Shown here: piece after piece, positions 41,681-51,293 of the stretch
Position numbering within the stretch: position 1 is the first letter of the stretch
Layout: the number at the start of each line of letters is the position of its first letter
NCBI RefSeq assembly: GCF_032340315.1
Contig: NZ_CP135436.1
Location: forward strand, 1,695,501-1,759,500
Direction of reading: 5' to 3'
Source of the DNA: Streptococcus sp. DTU_2020_1001019_1_SI_AUS_MUR_006
GTDB taxonomy: Bacteria; Bacillota; Bacilli; Lactobacillales; Streptococcaceae
DNA length: 64,000 nucleotides
Program-made: the position numbers and the translations under genes
Notes under the pieces: generated by a model
The model's input: only the letters and a program-made list of their open reading frames with translations
What the model was told of the DNA's origin: nothing
Databases searched by the model: none

Positions 41681-42317
41681 TTTTAAACTTAGCAAGCGCC
41701 TTAGTTTTGGAGAAGAGATAGCAAACAGTGTCACCCATGCTGTAGGGGCACTTATCATGCTGATTTTGCTCCCCATCTCATCGACTTATAGTTATGAAGC
41801 TCATGGATTTTTATCATCGATTGGGGTGTCGATTTTCGTTATTAGCCTCTTTCTCATGTTCCTTTCATCAACCATCTATCATTCTATGGCTTATGGTTCC
41901 ACTCATAAGTATGTCTTGCGCATTATCGACCATTCCATGATTTATGTTGCGATTGCTGGCTCTTATACTCCTGTCGTTTTGACTTTGATGAATAACTGGT
42001 TTGGTTATCTCATTATTGCTATCCAATGGGGAACAACTATTTTTGGTATTCTTTATAAAATTTTTGCCAAAAAAGTCAATGAAAAATTTAGTCTAATGCT
42101 CTACCTCATTATGGGTTGGTTAGTTGTGGCTATCCTACCAGCAATCATCAGTCAAACAAATCCAATCTTTTGGACTCTTATGGTATCAGGCGGGCTTTGC
42201 TATACAGTTGGTGCTGGATTTTATGCTAAGAAGAAACCTTACTTCCACATGATCTGGCATCTCTTCATTCTAGCAGCATCCGCTCTCCAATACATTGCCA
42301 TTGTTTATTACATGTAA
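41670..42317 (+). CDS. Hemolysin III / PAQR family membrane protein
   Basis: 215 residues with seven hydrophobic segments. Family motifs are EEIANSVTHAVGAL near the N-terminus, STIYHSMAYGS, and FHMIWHLFILAAS near the C-terminus, the His residues forming the PAQR metal site. ATG at 41670 follows GAGGAGG, inside the 3' end of the DUF1836 gene, so the two are coupled. The haemolytic role of this family is doubtful in streptococci. Confidence 0.9.
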   Translation: MNTSFKLSKRLSFGEEIANSVTHAVGALIMLILLPISSTYSYEAHGFLSSIGVSIFVISLFLMFLSSTIYHSMAYGSTHKYVLRIIDHSMIYVAIAGSYTPVVLTLMNNWFGYLIIAIQWGTTIFGILYKIFAKKVNEKFSLMLYLIMGWLVVAILPAIISQTNPIFWTLMVSGGLCYTVGAGFYAKKKPYFHMIWHLFILAASALQYIAIVYYM

Positions 42318-42348
42318 AAATAGGCCGGGAAAATCCCGACCTATTTTT
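42316..42348. terminator. Bidirectional terminator between the hemolysin III gene and pdxT
   Basis: A 15-bp stem AAAAATAGGCCGGGA/TCCCGACCTATTTTT with one imperfect pair and a 3-nt loop. It lies between convergent genes and overlaps their ends by a few bases. Confidence 0.85.
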
Positions 42349-42919
42349 ATTTGCACATATTGATAAAGTATTGATGCAAGCGAAGATCATTTGTCAATTC
42401 CGGATGAAAGGAGGTCACTAGCATATTCTTTTCTTGAGCAGCAACGATTTGATTGTTCACTACTGCAAGAACATCAACACCCTTACCAACTTCACTAATA
42501 ATAGGTCCACGGATAAAGGTCATGGGAATTTTGCCAACACCCTTGCACTCTGCTTCGGTATAAAAACTTCCTAGCTGACGCCCATAGGCATTGCGCTCAA
42601 CTACTATATCCATAGTCGCCAGATGACTTTCCTCTTGAGAAGTGATTTGTCTCGCAAGCAGAATCAAACCAGCACAAGTCCCAAAGACTGGTAAGCCATT
42701 GAGAATAGCTTCTCTTAGAGGGAGTAGCATATTCTGGTCACGTAGGAGTTTTCCCATAGCTGTCGACTCACCGCCAGGTAAAATCAAACCTGACAAGTCA
42801 CTCTGATGGTGTTGAAAGTCTTCAAGATTTCGCAATTCAATACTTTCAACTCCTAGTTCAGTAAGGACTTTTTCATGTTCCACAAAAGCACCTTGCAAGG
42901 CCGATATTCCAATTTTCAT
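42347..42919 (-). CDS. pdxT: Pyridoxal 5'-phosphate synthase glutaminase subunit PdxT
   Basis: Glutamine amidotransferase of 190 residues that feeds ammonia to Pdx[13 protein letters not shown] at the N-terminus, [10 protein letters not shown], nucleophile Cys in [10 protein letters not shown] (about 78), and [10 protein letters not shown] with the catalytic His-Glu. It starts directly after the pdxS stop, one operon. Confidence 0.95.
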   Translation of the reverse strand: MKIGISALQGAFVEHEKVLTELGVESIELRNLEDFQHHQSDLSGLILPGGESTAMGKLLRDQNMLLPLREAILNGLPVFGTCAGLILLARQITSQEESHLATMDIVVERNAYGRQLGSFYTEAECKGVGKIPMTFIRGPIISEVGKGVDVLAVVNNQIVAAQEKNMLVTSFHPELTNDLRLHQYFINMCK

Positions 42920-43795
42920 CTATTTTCCTCGCTCCGCCATGAGAATTTGGATTTCATTCTCATTGATACCAACCATAGCTTCTCCCAAGTCTTCAGAGAT
43001 TTGAGCTAAAATTTGAGGATTCTGATAATTGGTAACAGCCTTGACAATTGCTGCCGCACGTTTAACAGGATCACCTGACTTGAAAATTCCTGAGCCAACA
43101 AAGACACCTTCTGCACCTAGCTGCATCATAAGAGCAGCATCTGCAGGTGTTGCAACCCCTCCAGCCGCAAAGTTAACAACTGGTAGTTTTCCATGTTCGT
43201 GAACGTATTGAACTAATTCTACAGGTACTTGGAGTTCTTTTGCAGCAACATATAACTCGTCCTCACGGAGGTTTTGAATGCGGCGGATTTCTTGATTCAT
43301 CATACGCATATGACGAACTGCCTGAACGATGTCTCCTGTTCCAGGTTCCCCTTTTGTACGAATCATAGAAGCTCCTTCAGCGATACGACGTAAGGCTTCA
43401 CCTAAGTCTTTAGCACCACAGACAAAAGGAACTTGAAATTCTTTCTTGTCCACATGGAAACGATCGTCAGCTGGAGATAGAACTTCGCTCTCATCGATAT
43501 AGTCAATCTCGATGGCTTCCAAAATCTGTGCTTCGACAAAATGCCCAATTCGAACCTTGGCCATAACTGGAATGCTGACTGCTTCTTGGATTTCCTTAAT
43601 CATCTTTGGATCGCTCATACGAGAGACACCACCAGCTGCACGAATATCCGCTGGGATTCGCTCCAAGGCCATAACTGCTGCCGCACCTGCAGCCTCAGCA
43701 ATTCTTGCTTGTTCAGGGTTTTGGACATCCATGATGACACCACCTTTAAGCATCTGTGCTAAATTCTTATTTAATTCATAACGATTTTCAGTCAT
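42920..43795 (-). CDS. pdxS: Pyridoxal 5'-phosphate synthase subunit PdxS
   Basis: TIM-barrel synthase, 291 residues, making PLP from ribose-5-phosphate, glyceraldehyde-3-phosphate and ammonia. Conserved stretches [30 protein letters not shown] and [16 protein letters not shown] are present, including the active-site lysines in AKVRIGH and [12 protein letters not shown] at 43795 was chosen since GAGGATGA precedes it. Upstream TTGTTA, 17 bp, TACAAT (about 43830-43860) is a possible promoter. No pdxR lies beside it. Confidence 0.95.
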   Translation of the reverse strand: MTENRYELNKNLAQMLKGGVIMDVQNPEQARIAEAAGAAAVMALERIPADIRAAGGVSRMSDPKMIKEIQEAVSIPVMAKVRIGHFVEAQILEAIEIDYIDESEVLSPADDRFHVDKKEFQVPFVCGAKDLGEALRRIAEGASMIRTKGEPGTGDIVQAVRHMRMMNQEIRRIQNLREDELYVAAKELQVPVELVQYVHEHGKLPVVNFAAGGVATPADAALMMQLGAEGVFVGSGIFKSGDPVKRAAAIVKAVTNYQNPQILAQISEDLGEAMVGINENEIQILMAERGK

Positions 43796-43911
43796 TTTTT
43801 TCATCCTCAATAGTTGTATTGGTAGCTACAGTTTTATTGTAAGGTATAAAAGACTGCATAACAAGATAAAATAAATCGATTTGTCCGGGTACAATTATCT
43901 CTATCACAAAA

Positions 43912-43934
43912 AAAGCACCCACATTGGGTACTTT
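43912..43934 (-). terminator. Terminator after the Pr6Pr membrane protein gene
   Basis: A 9-bp stem (AAAGTACCC against GGGTGCTTT on the minus strand, one G-U) with a 5-nt loop and a following T run. It overlaps the stop codon by one base. Confidence 0.82.
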
Positions 43935-44566
43935 TATTTCTTAGATTTTTTAATACTTTTCACAAGATAAAAGAGATATCCTGAAACCATGTAGGCAACA
44001 AAGATAGTTGCCGCCCATTTAAAGACAAAGCCCCAACCATGTTTGGTAGCATTCAAAAAGAAATAAGGGAAGGGACTATCCTTAGCATTAGGGACATCCA
44101 TCTTTAGAACAAAACCGTTTAAGAGGGCAAATCCCATATAGAGCAGTGGTAAAACTGTCCATACAATAGGATCAAACCACTTATATTGACGACTCTTATC
44201 AAAAATAATTGTATCTGCTAAAAACCAGAGAGGGACAATATAATGGCAAAGGAAATTTTCCAAACGGTAAAAATCTGTCGTCAAAGGAGCTAGCATGAAA
44301 TGATAGATGACACAAGTAATCATAATACTCATAGTGACACCACCTTTGAGACGTAGAATCCCAGCACTCTGCCAACTATCACCGCCACTACGCATCTTTA
44401 ACAAAAGATAAGCTGTAAAGATGACAACCAAAAGATTGGAAAGGACTGTATAGTAAAGCAACATCCCTAAACCACCACGTTTGGTAATTTCCAGATAAAC
44501 CCCTGTAAATGCTGCGAAAAACAAGAAAGTCCGACTGAAAAAAATAAATTTATTCCAAGTAGTCAT
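43934..44566 (-). CDS. Pr6Pr family membrane protein
   Basis: Integral membrane protein of 210 residues with about six hydrophobic segments. Conserved polar spots within the membrane region include YYTVLSNLLV, YHFMLAP and FLCHYIVPLWFLAD, which suit the Pr6Pr/FAR-17a-like family. Function unknown. It follows the PhnA gene by 2 bp. Confidence 0.8.
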   Translation of the reverse strand: MTTWNKFIFFSRTFLFFAAFTGVYLEITKRGGLGMLLYYTVLSNLLVVIFTAYLLLKMRSGGDSWQSAGILRLKGGVTMSIMITCVIYHFMLAPLTTDFYRLENFLCHYIVPLWFLADTIIFDKSRQYKWFDPIVWTVLPLLYMGFALLNGFVLKMDVPNAKDSPFPYFFLNATKHGWGFVFKWAATIFVAYMVSGYLFYLVKSIKKSKK

Positions 44567-44568
44567 GA

Positions 44569-44907
44569 TTAAATCTTTTTAACAAATTCTGATTTTAGTT
44601 TCATAGCACCAAAGCCATCAATCTTACAGTCGATGTTGTGGTCACCCTCGACGATACGGATATTTTTAACACGTGTTCCTTGCTTAAGATCTTTCGGCGC
44701 ACCTTTCACTTTCAAATCTTTGATCAAGGTTACTGTGTCTCCATCAGCCAATTTATTTCCATTAGCATCAATAGCAACAACACCATCTTCAGCTTCTGTT
44801 TGTTCTGCTGGATTCCATTCATAGGCACACTCTGGACAGACTAGCAATGCTCCGTCTTCATAGACGTATTCTGAATTACATTTTGGGCAATTTGGTAGAT
44901 TGTTCAT
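44569..44907 (-). CDS. PhnA-like zinc-ribbon protein
   Basis: 112 residues. The N-terminal zinc ribbon has CPKC at 8-11 and CPEC about 15 residues later. The C-terminal beta domain [20 protein letters not shown] is the YjdM/PhnA signature. Despite the name alkylphosphonate utilisation protein, no phosphonate genes are nearby, so its role is open. Confidence 0.88.
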   Translation of the reverse strand: MNNLPNCPKCNSEYVYEDGALLVCPECAYEWNPAEQTEAEDGVVAIDANGNKLADGDTVTLIKDLKVKGAPKDLKQGTRVKNIRIVEGDHNIDCKIDGFGAMKLKSEFVKKI

Positions 44908-45003
44908 TTTATCTCCTTATAGTTGCATGATTGTTTGATTGTCAAATTTTCGTTAACAATGACTATTATACCTTAAAATTAATAATTTGACAAATTGCTA
45001 AAA

Positions 45004-45035
45004 AACCGACTCACCACTATCATGGTCAATCGGTT
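45004..45035 (-). terminator. Terminator after cmk
   Basis: AACCGA/TCGGTT stem with an inner ACCA/TGGT pairing, followed on the minus strand by TTTTTTA. It lies 11 bp past the cmk stop. Confidence 0.75.
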
Positions 45036-45046
45036 AAAATTTCAAA

Positions 45047-45718
45047 TTAAAAATGTTTGACTGCTTCTGATTTAATTTTTTCGACAACTTCTAAAATACT
45101 TAGTCCTGTCGTGTCCAGATAGATTGCATCATCTGCCTGCTTAAGAGGAGAAGTTTCACGATGACTATCTTTATAATCACGCGCAGCAATCTCTTCTTTC
45201 AAAGTTTCCAAATCTGTTTCGATCCCCTTTGAAAGATTTTCCTTATAACGTCTTTCCGCACGTTCATCCACTGAAGCAACAAGAAAAATCTTCAATTCAG
45301 CTTGAGGTAATACAACTGTACCAATATCTCGACCATCCATGACGATTCCGCCTTGTTGGGCAATTTCTTGTTGAAGGGCTACCAATTTTTCACGAATAGC
45401 TGGAATGGCTGCAAAAGCAGATACAGCATTGGTTACTTCATTTTCACGAATTGGATTGGTAACATCAACGTCTCCAACAAAAACAAGCTGTTCCCCTGTT
45501 TCAGAACGACCAAAGCTAATCGGATATTGTTCCAATAATTCAAGAAGTCGAGAAGACTCTTCTGGACTTACTTGGTTGTTCAAAGCGATGTAAGTCGCAG
45601 CACGATACATGGCACCTGTATCCAAGTAGGTATATCCAAAGTCCTTAGCGATAATCTTAGCTACTGTACTCTTACCACTGGATGCTGGTCCATCAATAGC
45701 AATCTGAATTGTTTTCAT
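45047..45718 (-). CDS. cmk: Cytidylate kinase
   Basis: Phosphorylates CMP/dCMP, 223 residues. P-loop GPASSGKST at residues 10-18, [12 protein letters not shown] and [15 protein letters not shown] are family signatures. ATG at 45718 has AGGAG 5 nt upstream. A GTG two codons earlier lies too close to that site. It follows the LysM gene by a few bases, one operon. Confidence 0.95.
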   Translation of the reverse strand: MKTIQIAIDGPASSGKSTVAKIIAKDFGYTYLDTGAMYRAATYIALNNQVSPEESSRLLELLEQYPISFGRSETGEQLVFVGDVDVTNPIRENEVTNAVSAFAAIPAIREKLVALQQEIAQQGGIVMDGRDIGTVVLPQAELKIFLVASVDERAERRYKENLSKGIETDLETLKEEIAARDYKDSHRETSPLKQADDAIYLDTTGLSILEVVEKIKSEAVKHF

Positions 45719-45726
45719 CGTCACTC

Positions 45727-46215
45727 CTATCTTGTCTTAAGGACATCACCAGGATTTGCAAACCAAGTTCCTGAAGACATATGACCAGGGTTCAAGGCTT
45801 CAAGCTGAGCAATAGAAATGCCTGCTCTAGCTGCAATAGCTGCCTCACCTTCACCTGCAAGGACAGTAATGGTTCCCTCAGCATTTGTATGTTCCTCTGA
45901 ACTACTTGAAGAAGTTGATCCTGCTTCAGAACTTGATGCTTCAACTGAACTACTTGATGACGTTGAAGAAACTTCCTCTACCTTAGGCGCAGAAGAATCA
46001 TGAAAATCTTTCAAGGCTGCTGTACGATCACTTCCACCAGATGACAGGTAGATTAAAACAGCAATCATACCGACAACGATAACAAAGAAAATACAAGCCA
46101 AAATGGTTAGAATACGGTTGGCTACCACTCCTGTTCCCTTATTTCCTCTACTTCTTCGTTCCGAACGACTTTCCTCGATGTCGTAAATATCTTCTTGCCA
46201 TGGTTCCTTTTCCAT
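45727..46215 (-). CDS. LysM domain-containing membrane protein
   Basis: 162 residues: an acidic cytoplasmic N-terminus (about 1-33), one transmembrane helix (about 35-58), an extracellular Ser-rich linker (about 80-110) and a C-terminal LysM domain beginning near [20 protein letters not shown]. It probably binds peptidoglycan with the N-terminus inside. It is divergent from the ferredoxin gene (45-bp gap) and followed by cmk. Confidence 0.88.
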   Translation of the reverse strand: MEKEPWQEDIYDIEESRSERRSRGNKGTGVVANRILTILACIFFVIVVGMIAVLIYLSSGGSDRTAALKDFHDSSAPKVEEVSSTSSSSSVEASSSEAGSTSSSSSEEHTNAEGTITVLAGEGEAAIAARAGISIAQLEALNPGHMSSGTWFANPGDVLKTR

Positions 46216-46260
46216 ACCTTACTCCTTGTTTTTTTTCTAATTTCTTATTACAATATAAAT

Positions 46261-46458
46261 ATGAAAATCACACTTATACCTGAACGATGCATTGCCTGCG
46301 GGCTATGCCAAACCTATTCTGATTTATTTGATTACCATGATAATGGTATTGTGCGTTTCTATGATGATCCGAATCTACTAGAGAGAGACATCCCAGCTAG
46401 TGAAGAGCTGCTAGAGGCTGTGAAACAGTGTCCCACTCGCGCACTCATCAAAGATTAA
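46261..46458 (+). CDS. Ferredoxin
   Basis: 65-residue single-cluster ferredoxin. The motif CIACGLC (Cys10, 13, 16) and a distal Cys-Pro in QCPTRALI supply four cysteines for one [4Fe-4S] cluster. Acts as a cytoplasmic electron carrier; its partner is unknown. No ribosome site is present before the ATG. TTGTTT (46226-46231), 17 bp and TACAAT (46249-46254) place the transcription start on the A of the ATG, so a leaderless mRNA is predicted. Confidence 0.92.
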   Translation: MKITLIPERCIACGLCQTYSDLFDYHDNGIVRFYDDPNLLERDIPASEELLEAVKQCPTRALIKD

Positions 46459-46563
46459 TTTGTCATCAGTGGTGTTTTGATGTTCAAATCCCACTTTCTC
46501 TAGTTTAGCATATTTTTCCAGAAAATTATAGTCTTTTGAAGGACTTATTTTTAGTAAATCTTA

Positions 46564-47493
46564 TCATGACTCACTCTGTTCTTTTATCAGATAGAGGGGT
46601 CTTTTTTTCGTTTCCATATAAATTTTACTGATATATTTTCCGAGAATCCCAATCGTCAATAATTGGACACCACCAAGAAATAGAATGACAGCCATCAGAG
46701 AGGTCCAACCAGAAGTTGGATTGCCCAGTACGAGAGTACGGACAACTACAAACAATGTCATCACTAAAGCCAGAAAACATGACGAAAGGCCAGCAACAAA
46801 GGCTAATATTAAAGGGAAATCTGAAAAATTCACAATCCCTTCGATAGAGTAGAAAAAGAGTTGTCTAAAACTCCAACTTGTCTTACCTGCCTGCCTTTCA
46901 ACATTAGGGTATTCTAGATAGTGAGTATGGAAACCAACCCAGGCAAAGAGTCCTTTGGAAAAACGATTATATTCTGTCAATTCTAACACTGCATCCACAA
47001 CTGATCTTCTCATCATCCGAAAATCACGAACACCCGATGGAAGAGCTACTGGGCTAATTTTTTGCATAAAACGATAAAAAAGATCGGCGCAGAAACTACG
47101 TAAAAAGGGTTCTCCTTCTCGACTGATTCTGCGAGTTCCAACGCAGTCCAAGTCTGGATTCTGATCTAGTAGTTCTTTCATCTCAAGCAAGAGTCTTGGT
47201 GGATCCTGAAGGTCTGCATCCATAACCACCACCAAATCTCCTGTTGCTTGTTGTAAACCTGCATATATGGCCGCTTCCTTCCCAAAATTTCGCGAGAAAG
47301 AGATATAATGTACTGCAGGATTTTTCTCTCGATAAACCTTTAAAAGGTCCAAAGTCTTATCAGTCGAACCATCATCTACAAAAATGTATTCGCTTTCTGT
47401 TCCCAAATCTGGAATCAGTGCTTCAAGAGTTTGATAAAAAAGAGGAAGTACTTCCTCTTCGTTTAAACATGGGACTATGATTGAAATCGTCAT
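46564..47493 (-). CDS. Family 2 glycosyltransferase, GtrB/DPM1-like
   Basis: 309 residues. The GT-A domain holds VPCLNEEE, VDDGSTDKT and the DADLQDPP metal motif, as in polyprenyl-phosphate glucosyltransferases. Two C-terminal hydrophobic segments (about 230-255 and 265-290) anchor it in the membrane. ATG at 47493 begins the family sequence, and a longer frame to 47565 lies inside galE. It starts 1 bp past galE's stop, so UDP-sugar formation and transfer may be coupled. Confidence 0.9.
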   Translation of the reverse strand: MTISIIVPCLNEEEVLPLFYQTLEALIPDLGTESEYIFVDDGSTDKTLDLLKVYREKNPAVHYISFSRNFGKEAAIYAGLQQATGDLVVVMDADLQDPPRLLLEMKELLDQNPDLDCVGTRRISREGEPFLRSFCADLFYRFMQKISPVALPSGVRDFRMMRRSVVDAVLELTEYNRFSKGLFAWVGFHTHYLEYPNVERQAGKTSWSFRQLFFYSIEGIVNFSDFPLILAFVAGLSSCFLALVMTLFVVVRTLVLGNPTSGWTSLMAVILFLGGVQLLTIGILGKYISKIYMETKKRPLYLIKEQSES

Positions 47494-47494
47494 C

Positions 47495-48514
47495 TTAGTC
47501 TTCAAATCCATTTGGATGCTTGCTTTGCCAACGCCATGCGTCTTCACACATTTCTGTAATACCAAGTTCTGCTTCCCATCCTAGCTCTTCCTTAGCTTTT
47601 GCTGGATCTGAATAGCAAGCTGCAATATCCCCTGGGCGGCGTTCAACAATACGGTATGGAATAGGACGTCCGACTGCTTTTTCCATATTTTGAATAATTT
47701 CAAGAACTGAGTAGCCTTTTCCTGTACCAAGGTTGTAAATGTTTAGTCCTGAACCTTTTTGAAGTTTCTTAAGGGACGCAACATGTCCTTTTGCTAGGTC
47801 AACAACGTGGATATAGTCACGTACACCTGTTCCGTCTTCAGTATCGTAGTCATCCCCAAATACTTGAACTTGTTCCAACTTACCAACTGCGACTTGTGTC
47901 ACATATGGAAGAAGGTTATTTGGAATACCGTTTGGATTTTCACCCAAATCACCGCTCTTATGTGCTCCAATTGGGTTGAAGTACCGAAGTAAAACAACGT
48001 TCCATTCTGAATCAGCTTTATAGATATCTGTCAAGATTTCTTCAAGCATCAACTTTGTACGACCATAAGGGTTAGTAGCAGAAAGAGGGAAATCTTCGAG
48101 GATTGGAACTGTATGCGGATCTCCATAAACTGTTGCTGAAGAACTGAAGATAATGTTCTTACAGTTGTTTTCTTCCATTGCTTTCAAAAGGCTAACTGTA
48201 CCAGCAATATTGTTATCATAGTAGGCTAGTGGGATACGTGTAGATTCCCCTACAGCCTTCAAACCAGCAAAATGAATCACACCTGTTGGTTCTTCATGTT
48301 TAAAAATATCACGAAGTGTATCCGTATCGCGGATATCAGCTTCATAAAAAGGAATCTCAACTCCTGTGATTCTTTCTACCACTTCAAGACTTTTACGGCT
48401 ACTGTTTACCAAGTTGTCTACGACAACAACTTGGTGTCCTGCTTGGACTAGTTCAATGACAGTGTGGGTACCGATAAATCCTGCTCCACCTGTTACCAGA
48501 ATTTTTTCTTGCAT
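47495..48514 (-). CDS. galE: UDP-glucose 4-epimerase
   Basis: Short-chain dehydrogenase-fold epimerase of 339 residues that interconverts UDP-glucose and UDP-galactose. NAD-binding GGAGFIGTHT is at 8-17 and the YxxxK pair in NPYGRTKLMLEE near 150. It is followed by a glycosyltransferase gene. A possible -10 TAAAAT preceded by TGG lies near 48550. Confidence 0.95.
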   Translation of the reverse strand: MQEKILVTGGAGFIGTHTVIELVQAGHQVVVVDNLVNSSRKSLEVVERITGVEIPFYEADIRDTDTLRDIFKHEEPTGVIHFAGLKAVGESTRIPLAYYDNNIAGTVSLLKAMEENNCKNIIFSSSATVYGDPHTVPILEDFPLSATNPYGRTKLMLEEILTDIYKADSEWNVVLLRYFNPIGAHKSGDLGENPNGIPNNLLPYVTQVAVGKLEQVQVFGDDYDTEDGTGVRDYIHVVDLAKGHVASLKKLQKGSGLNIYNLGTGKGYSVLEIIQNMEKAVGRPIPYRIVERRPGDIAACYSDPAKAKEELGWEAELGITEMCEDAWRWQSKHPNGFED

Positions 48515-48617
48515 TTTATTTCCTCAATTCTTAGATTATTTTTTTCATTTTACCATTTTTGATAGGGAAAGTCATTTACTTTCCTAACACTATCGTAAAA
48601 ACTAGGTAAAAATTTTA

Positions 48618-49715
48618 CTATTGTTTCTTTTTAATATATCTTCCAGTCGGATAATCTGCCGGATCTAATACTCCACTTCTCCCCTGAAGCATTTGGACTA
48701 GATGATAACCGATTATGGGACCAGTTGTTAATCCAGAAGATCCTAGTCCGCTTGCTGTATAAACTCCTGACAAGGCTGGTACTTGACCAAAGAACGGAGA
48801 GAAATCACTCGTATAAGCTCGAATACCCGCACGTTCTCCAGATGAAATCGCCTCAGCCAGGGCTGGATAAAATGGACTCGCTGCCTCAGCCATTTGTTGG
48901 AGCAAATTTTCATCAACTGTTAGGTCAAATCCCATATCATTTTCATGAGTAGCTCCTAGAGACAACTTCCCACCTGGAAATGGAATCAAATCCCACTCCC
49001 CTTCAGGCATAACTACAGGATAGCTTGCCATGTCTTGTTTCACTTGGTAATCTCGGAGTTGCCCCTTTTGAGGACGAACATCAACCTCATAGCCTAAAGG
49101 CTCCAAAATGTGTCCAAGCCAAGCTCCTGTGGACAAGATAACTTGGTCAAACATTTGATTGTCTATTTGATAACCCGAAGCTAAGGGTTTTAGACTGACC
49201 TCTTTCTTTACGACCTTCACTTGACTGGCTTCCAGTAATCGATTCACTAGGAGTTGCCCATCTACTCGAGCTCCACCAGAAGCATAGAGTAATCTTTCAA
49301 ATCCCTCTAATCCTGGAAATAGGTTACTTGCTGACGTTTGGTCTAAAACGGCTAATTTTCCTATTAAGGGAGATTCATCTCTACGTTGCAAGGCTAGTTT
49401 ATAGAGTTCCTCTAGCTTGGAGTCATCTTTTTTTAGAAGGAAAACTCCCGAGCGTTGGTAAAAGTCAACTTCTTGACCAGATTTTTCTAAATCAGCCAAT
49501 AAATCCACATAGAAATCAGCTCCTAGGCGCGCCATCTTATACCAGGCCTTATTGCGTCGTTTAGAGAACCAAGGACTAATGATTCCTGCAGCTGCCTTGG
49601 TCGCTTGGCCGTATCCATGATCAAAGACAGTTACTTCGATATCTGCTTCTTTAGAGAGGTAGTAGGCGGCAGTTGCCCCTACAATTCCTGCTCCTACAAT
49701 GGCAACTTTTTTCAT
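48618..49715 (-). CDS. FAD-dependent oxidoreductase (DAO family)
   Basis: D-amino-acid-oxidase-like flavoprotein of 365 residues. N-terminal Rossmann motif GAGIVGATAAYYLS, a middle AAGIISPWFSKRRN stretch and the C-terminal GLGSSGLTTGPIIG FAD contact. Substrate unknown, probably a secondary amine or glycine-like compound. It follows the NIF3-like gene by 16 bp on the same strand. Confidence 0.9.
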   Translation of the reverse strand: MKKVAIVGAGIVGATAAYYLSKEADIEVTVFDHGYGQATKAAAGIISPWFSKRRNKAWYKMARLGADFYVDLLADLEKSGQEVDFYQRSGVFLLKKDDSKLEELYKLALQRRDESPLIGKLAVLDQTSASNLFPGLEGFERLLYASGGARVDGQLLVNRLLEASQVKVVKKEVSLKPLASGYQIDNQMFDQVILSTGAWLGHILEPLGYEVDVRPQKGQLRDYQVKQDMASYPVVMPEGEWDLIPFPGGKLSLGATHENDMGFDLTVDENLLQQMAEAASPFYPALAEAISSGERAGIRAYTSDFSPFFGQVPALSGVYTASGLGSSGLTTGPIIGYHLVQMLQGRSGVLDPADYPTGRYIKKKQ

Positions 49716-49731
49716 TGTCTTTACCTTCTAA

Positions 49732-50529
49732 CTAGATATGATGGAATGGATTGGTAGAAGCCTGACTTGCGACAACTTCGAGAGACCAAGCATTTTCTTC
49801 CTTCCATTCGTTCAAGAGTTCTGCAATTTTTTCAACAAAAAGCACTTCGATATAGTGTCCCGGATCTAGAGCTAACAAACCATCTGACAACATATCTTGG
49901 GCAGTATGGTAGTAAATATCACCAGTGATATAGACATCTGCCCCCTTTGCCAAAGCATCCTTATAGAATGACTGCCCACTGCCACCACAGATGGCCACTC
50001 TTGAGATGGTTTTTTGCAAATCAGTCTCTTGATAATACACCATACGAAGGCTATCTAGACCAAAGACTTCCTTAACATGGTCAGCAAATTCCTTAAAGGT
50101 TTGAGGTCTAATAGTTCCAATACGCCCAATCCCACGTTCAGGACCTGTTTCCTGTATATAGGTTGTATCTTTAATATCTAACAGTTGGCAGAACCAGTCA
50201 TTTAATCCATTCTCAACAATGTCGATATTAGTATGGCTAACATAGACTGCAATATCGTGCTTGATGAGATTGATGTAAATCTGATTTTGAGGACGACTAG
50301 CTACCAAGTCCTTGATTGGACGAAAGATAGGGGCGTGCTTAACGATAATCAGATCAACACCCTTGTCAATAGCTTCAGCGACTGTCTCTTCACGAATATC
50401 AAGGGCAACCATGACTTTTTTAATTTCCTTGTCTAGGGTGCCAATTTGCAGACCACGACTATCACCTTCCATAGAAAATTCTTGTGGGCAATAGGCTTCA
50501 TAACGCTTAATCACTTCACTTGCTTTCAT
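49732..50529 (-). CDS. Nif3-like dinuclear metal-centre protein
   Basis: 265 residues. The metal-binding pattern is visible in [23 protein letters not shown] and the C-terminal [16 protein letters not shown]. The product resembles GTP cyclohydrolase 1 type 2 only by annotation, and its function is unknown. It overlaps trmK by 14 bp, a common pairing in Firmicutes. Confidence 0.9.
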   Translation of the reverse strand: MKASEVIKRYEAYCPQEFSMEGDSRGLQIGTLDKEIKKVMVALDIREETVAEAIDKGVDLIIVKHAPIFRPIKDLVASRPQNQIYINLIKHDIAVYVSHTNIDIVENGLNDWFCQLLDIKDTTYIQETGPERGIGRIGTIRPQTFKEFADHVKEVFGLDSLRMVYYQETDLQKTISRVAICGGSGQSFYKDALAKGADVYITGDIYYHTAQDMLSDGLLALDPGHYIEVLFVEKIAELLNEWKEENAWSLEVVASQASTNPFHHI

Positions 50530-51193
50530 GGAGCACCTCCTTAATGGCTTGAATTTTATCTGCTAGAACCTGACGTTCTTCTTGATTTTTTTCTGGAATT
50601 TGACTAAGGGCAAACTCAAGCTTAGCAGCTTCTTTTTGCCATTTTTGGATGAAGACTGGACTGACTTCTTTGGACAAGAATGGGCCAAAGCGGACATCAG
50701 TTGCTGATAGATTCATTTCGCCAACTTCTGCAACTATGATCTCGTAGAATTTCCCTGCTTCTTCTAGGATACTTTCTGCTATGATTTGAAAACCATGCTC
50801 TTGTAACCAAGAACGCAACTCATCTTCTCGGTTATTTGGTTGAAGAATCAAACGATCAACATTGGCAAGTTTGTCTAATCCTTCTTCTAAGATCGTAGCA
50901 ATCAAACGGCCACCCATTCCAGCAATAGTGATAACAGAGACCTGGTCAGCCTCTTCAAAAGCAGCCAAACCATTTGCTAGGCGAACCTGAATTTTCTCAG
51001 TCAAACCATGACTTTCAACATTTTTTACTGCAGATTGGTAGGGACCTTCTACAACCTCTCCTGCAATGGCACGCTCAATGTGACCTTTTTCAACTAGTTC
51101 AATCGGTAAATAAGCATGGTCGCTTCCTACATCTAGCAAAACGGATCCTTGGGGAACAAAAGAAGCCACCGTTTCTAATCTCTTCGAAATCAT
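50516..51193 (-). CDS. trmK: tRNA (adenine22-N1)-methyltransferase TrmK
   Basis: 225 residues. The SAM-binding motif [13 protein letters not shown] is near residues 19-31. [17 protein letters not shown] is the catalytic region and [16 protein letters not shown] the family signature. A C-terminal coiled coil follows. It methylates A22 of tRNA. Confidence 0.93.
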   Translation of the reverse strand: MISKRLETVASFVPQGSVLLDVGSDHAYLPIELVEKGHIERAIAGEVVEGPYQSAVKNVESHGLTEKIQVRLANGLAAFEEADQVSVITIAGMGGRLIATILEEGLDKLANVDRLILQPNNREDELRSWLQEHGFQIIAESILEEAGKFYEIIVAEVGEMNLSATDVRFGPFLSKEVSPVFIQKWQKEAAKLEFALSQIPEKNQEERQVLADKIQAIKEVLHESK

Positions 51194-51263
51194 TTTTTCT
51201 CACTTTCAAAAACTCTATTTCCCTTTATTATACCATATTTTATCTGGCAATCCTGCTCCTAAA

Positions 51264-51290
51264 AAGACCGCAATCATGGATTGCAGCCTT
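51264..51290 (-). terminator. Terminator after the P-type ATPase gene
   Basis: A 12-bp stem (AAGGCTGCAATC against GATTGCGGTCTT on the minus strand, two G-U type pairs) with a CAT loop and a T run, 3 bp past the stop. Confidence 0.85.
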
Positions 51291-51293
51291 TCT

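Noticed and set aside
43796..43911. Possible PLP or other riboswitch upstream of pdxS
   Set aside because: Only a plain promoter and no conserved aptamer-like sequence was seen.
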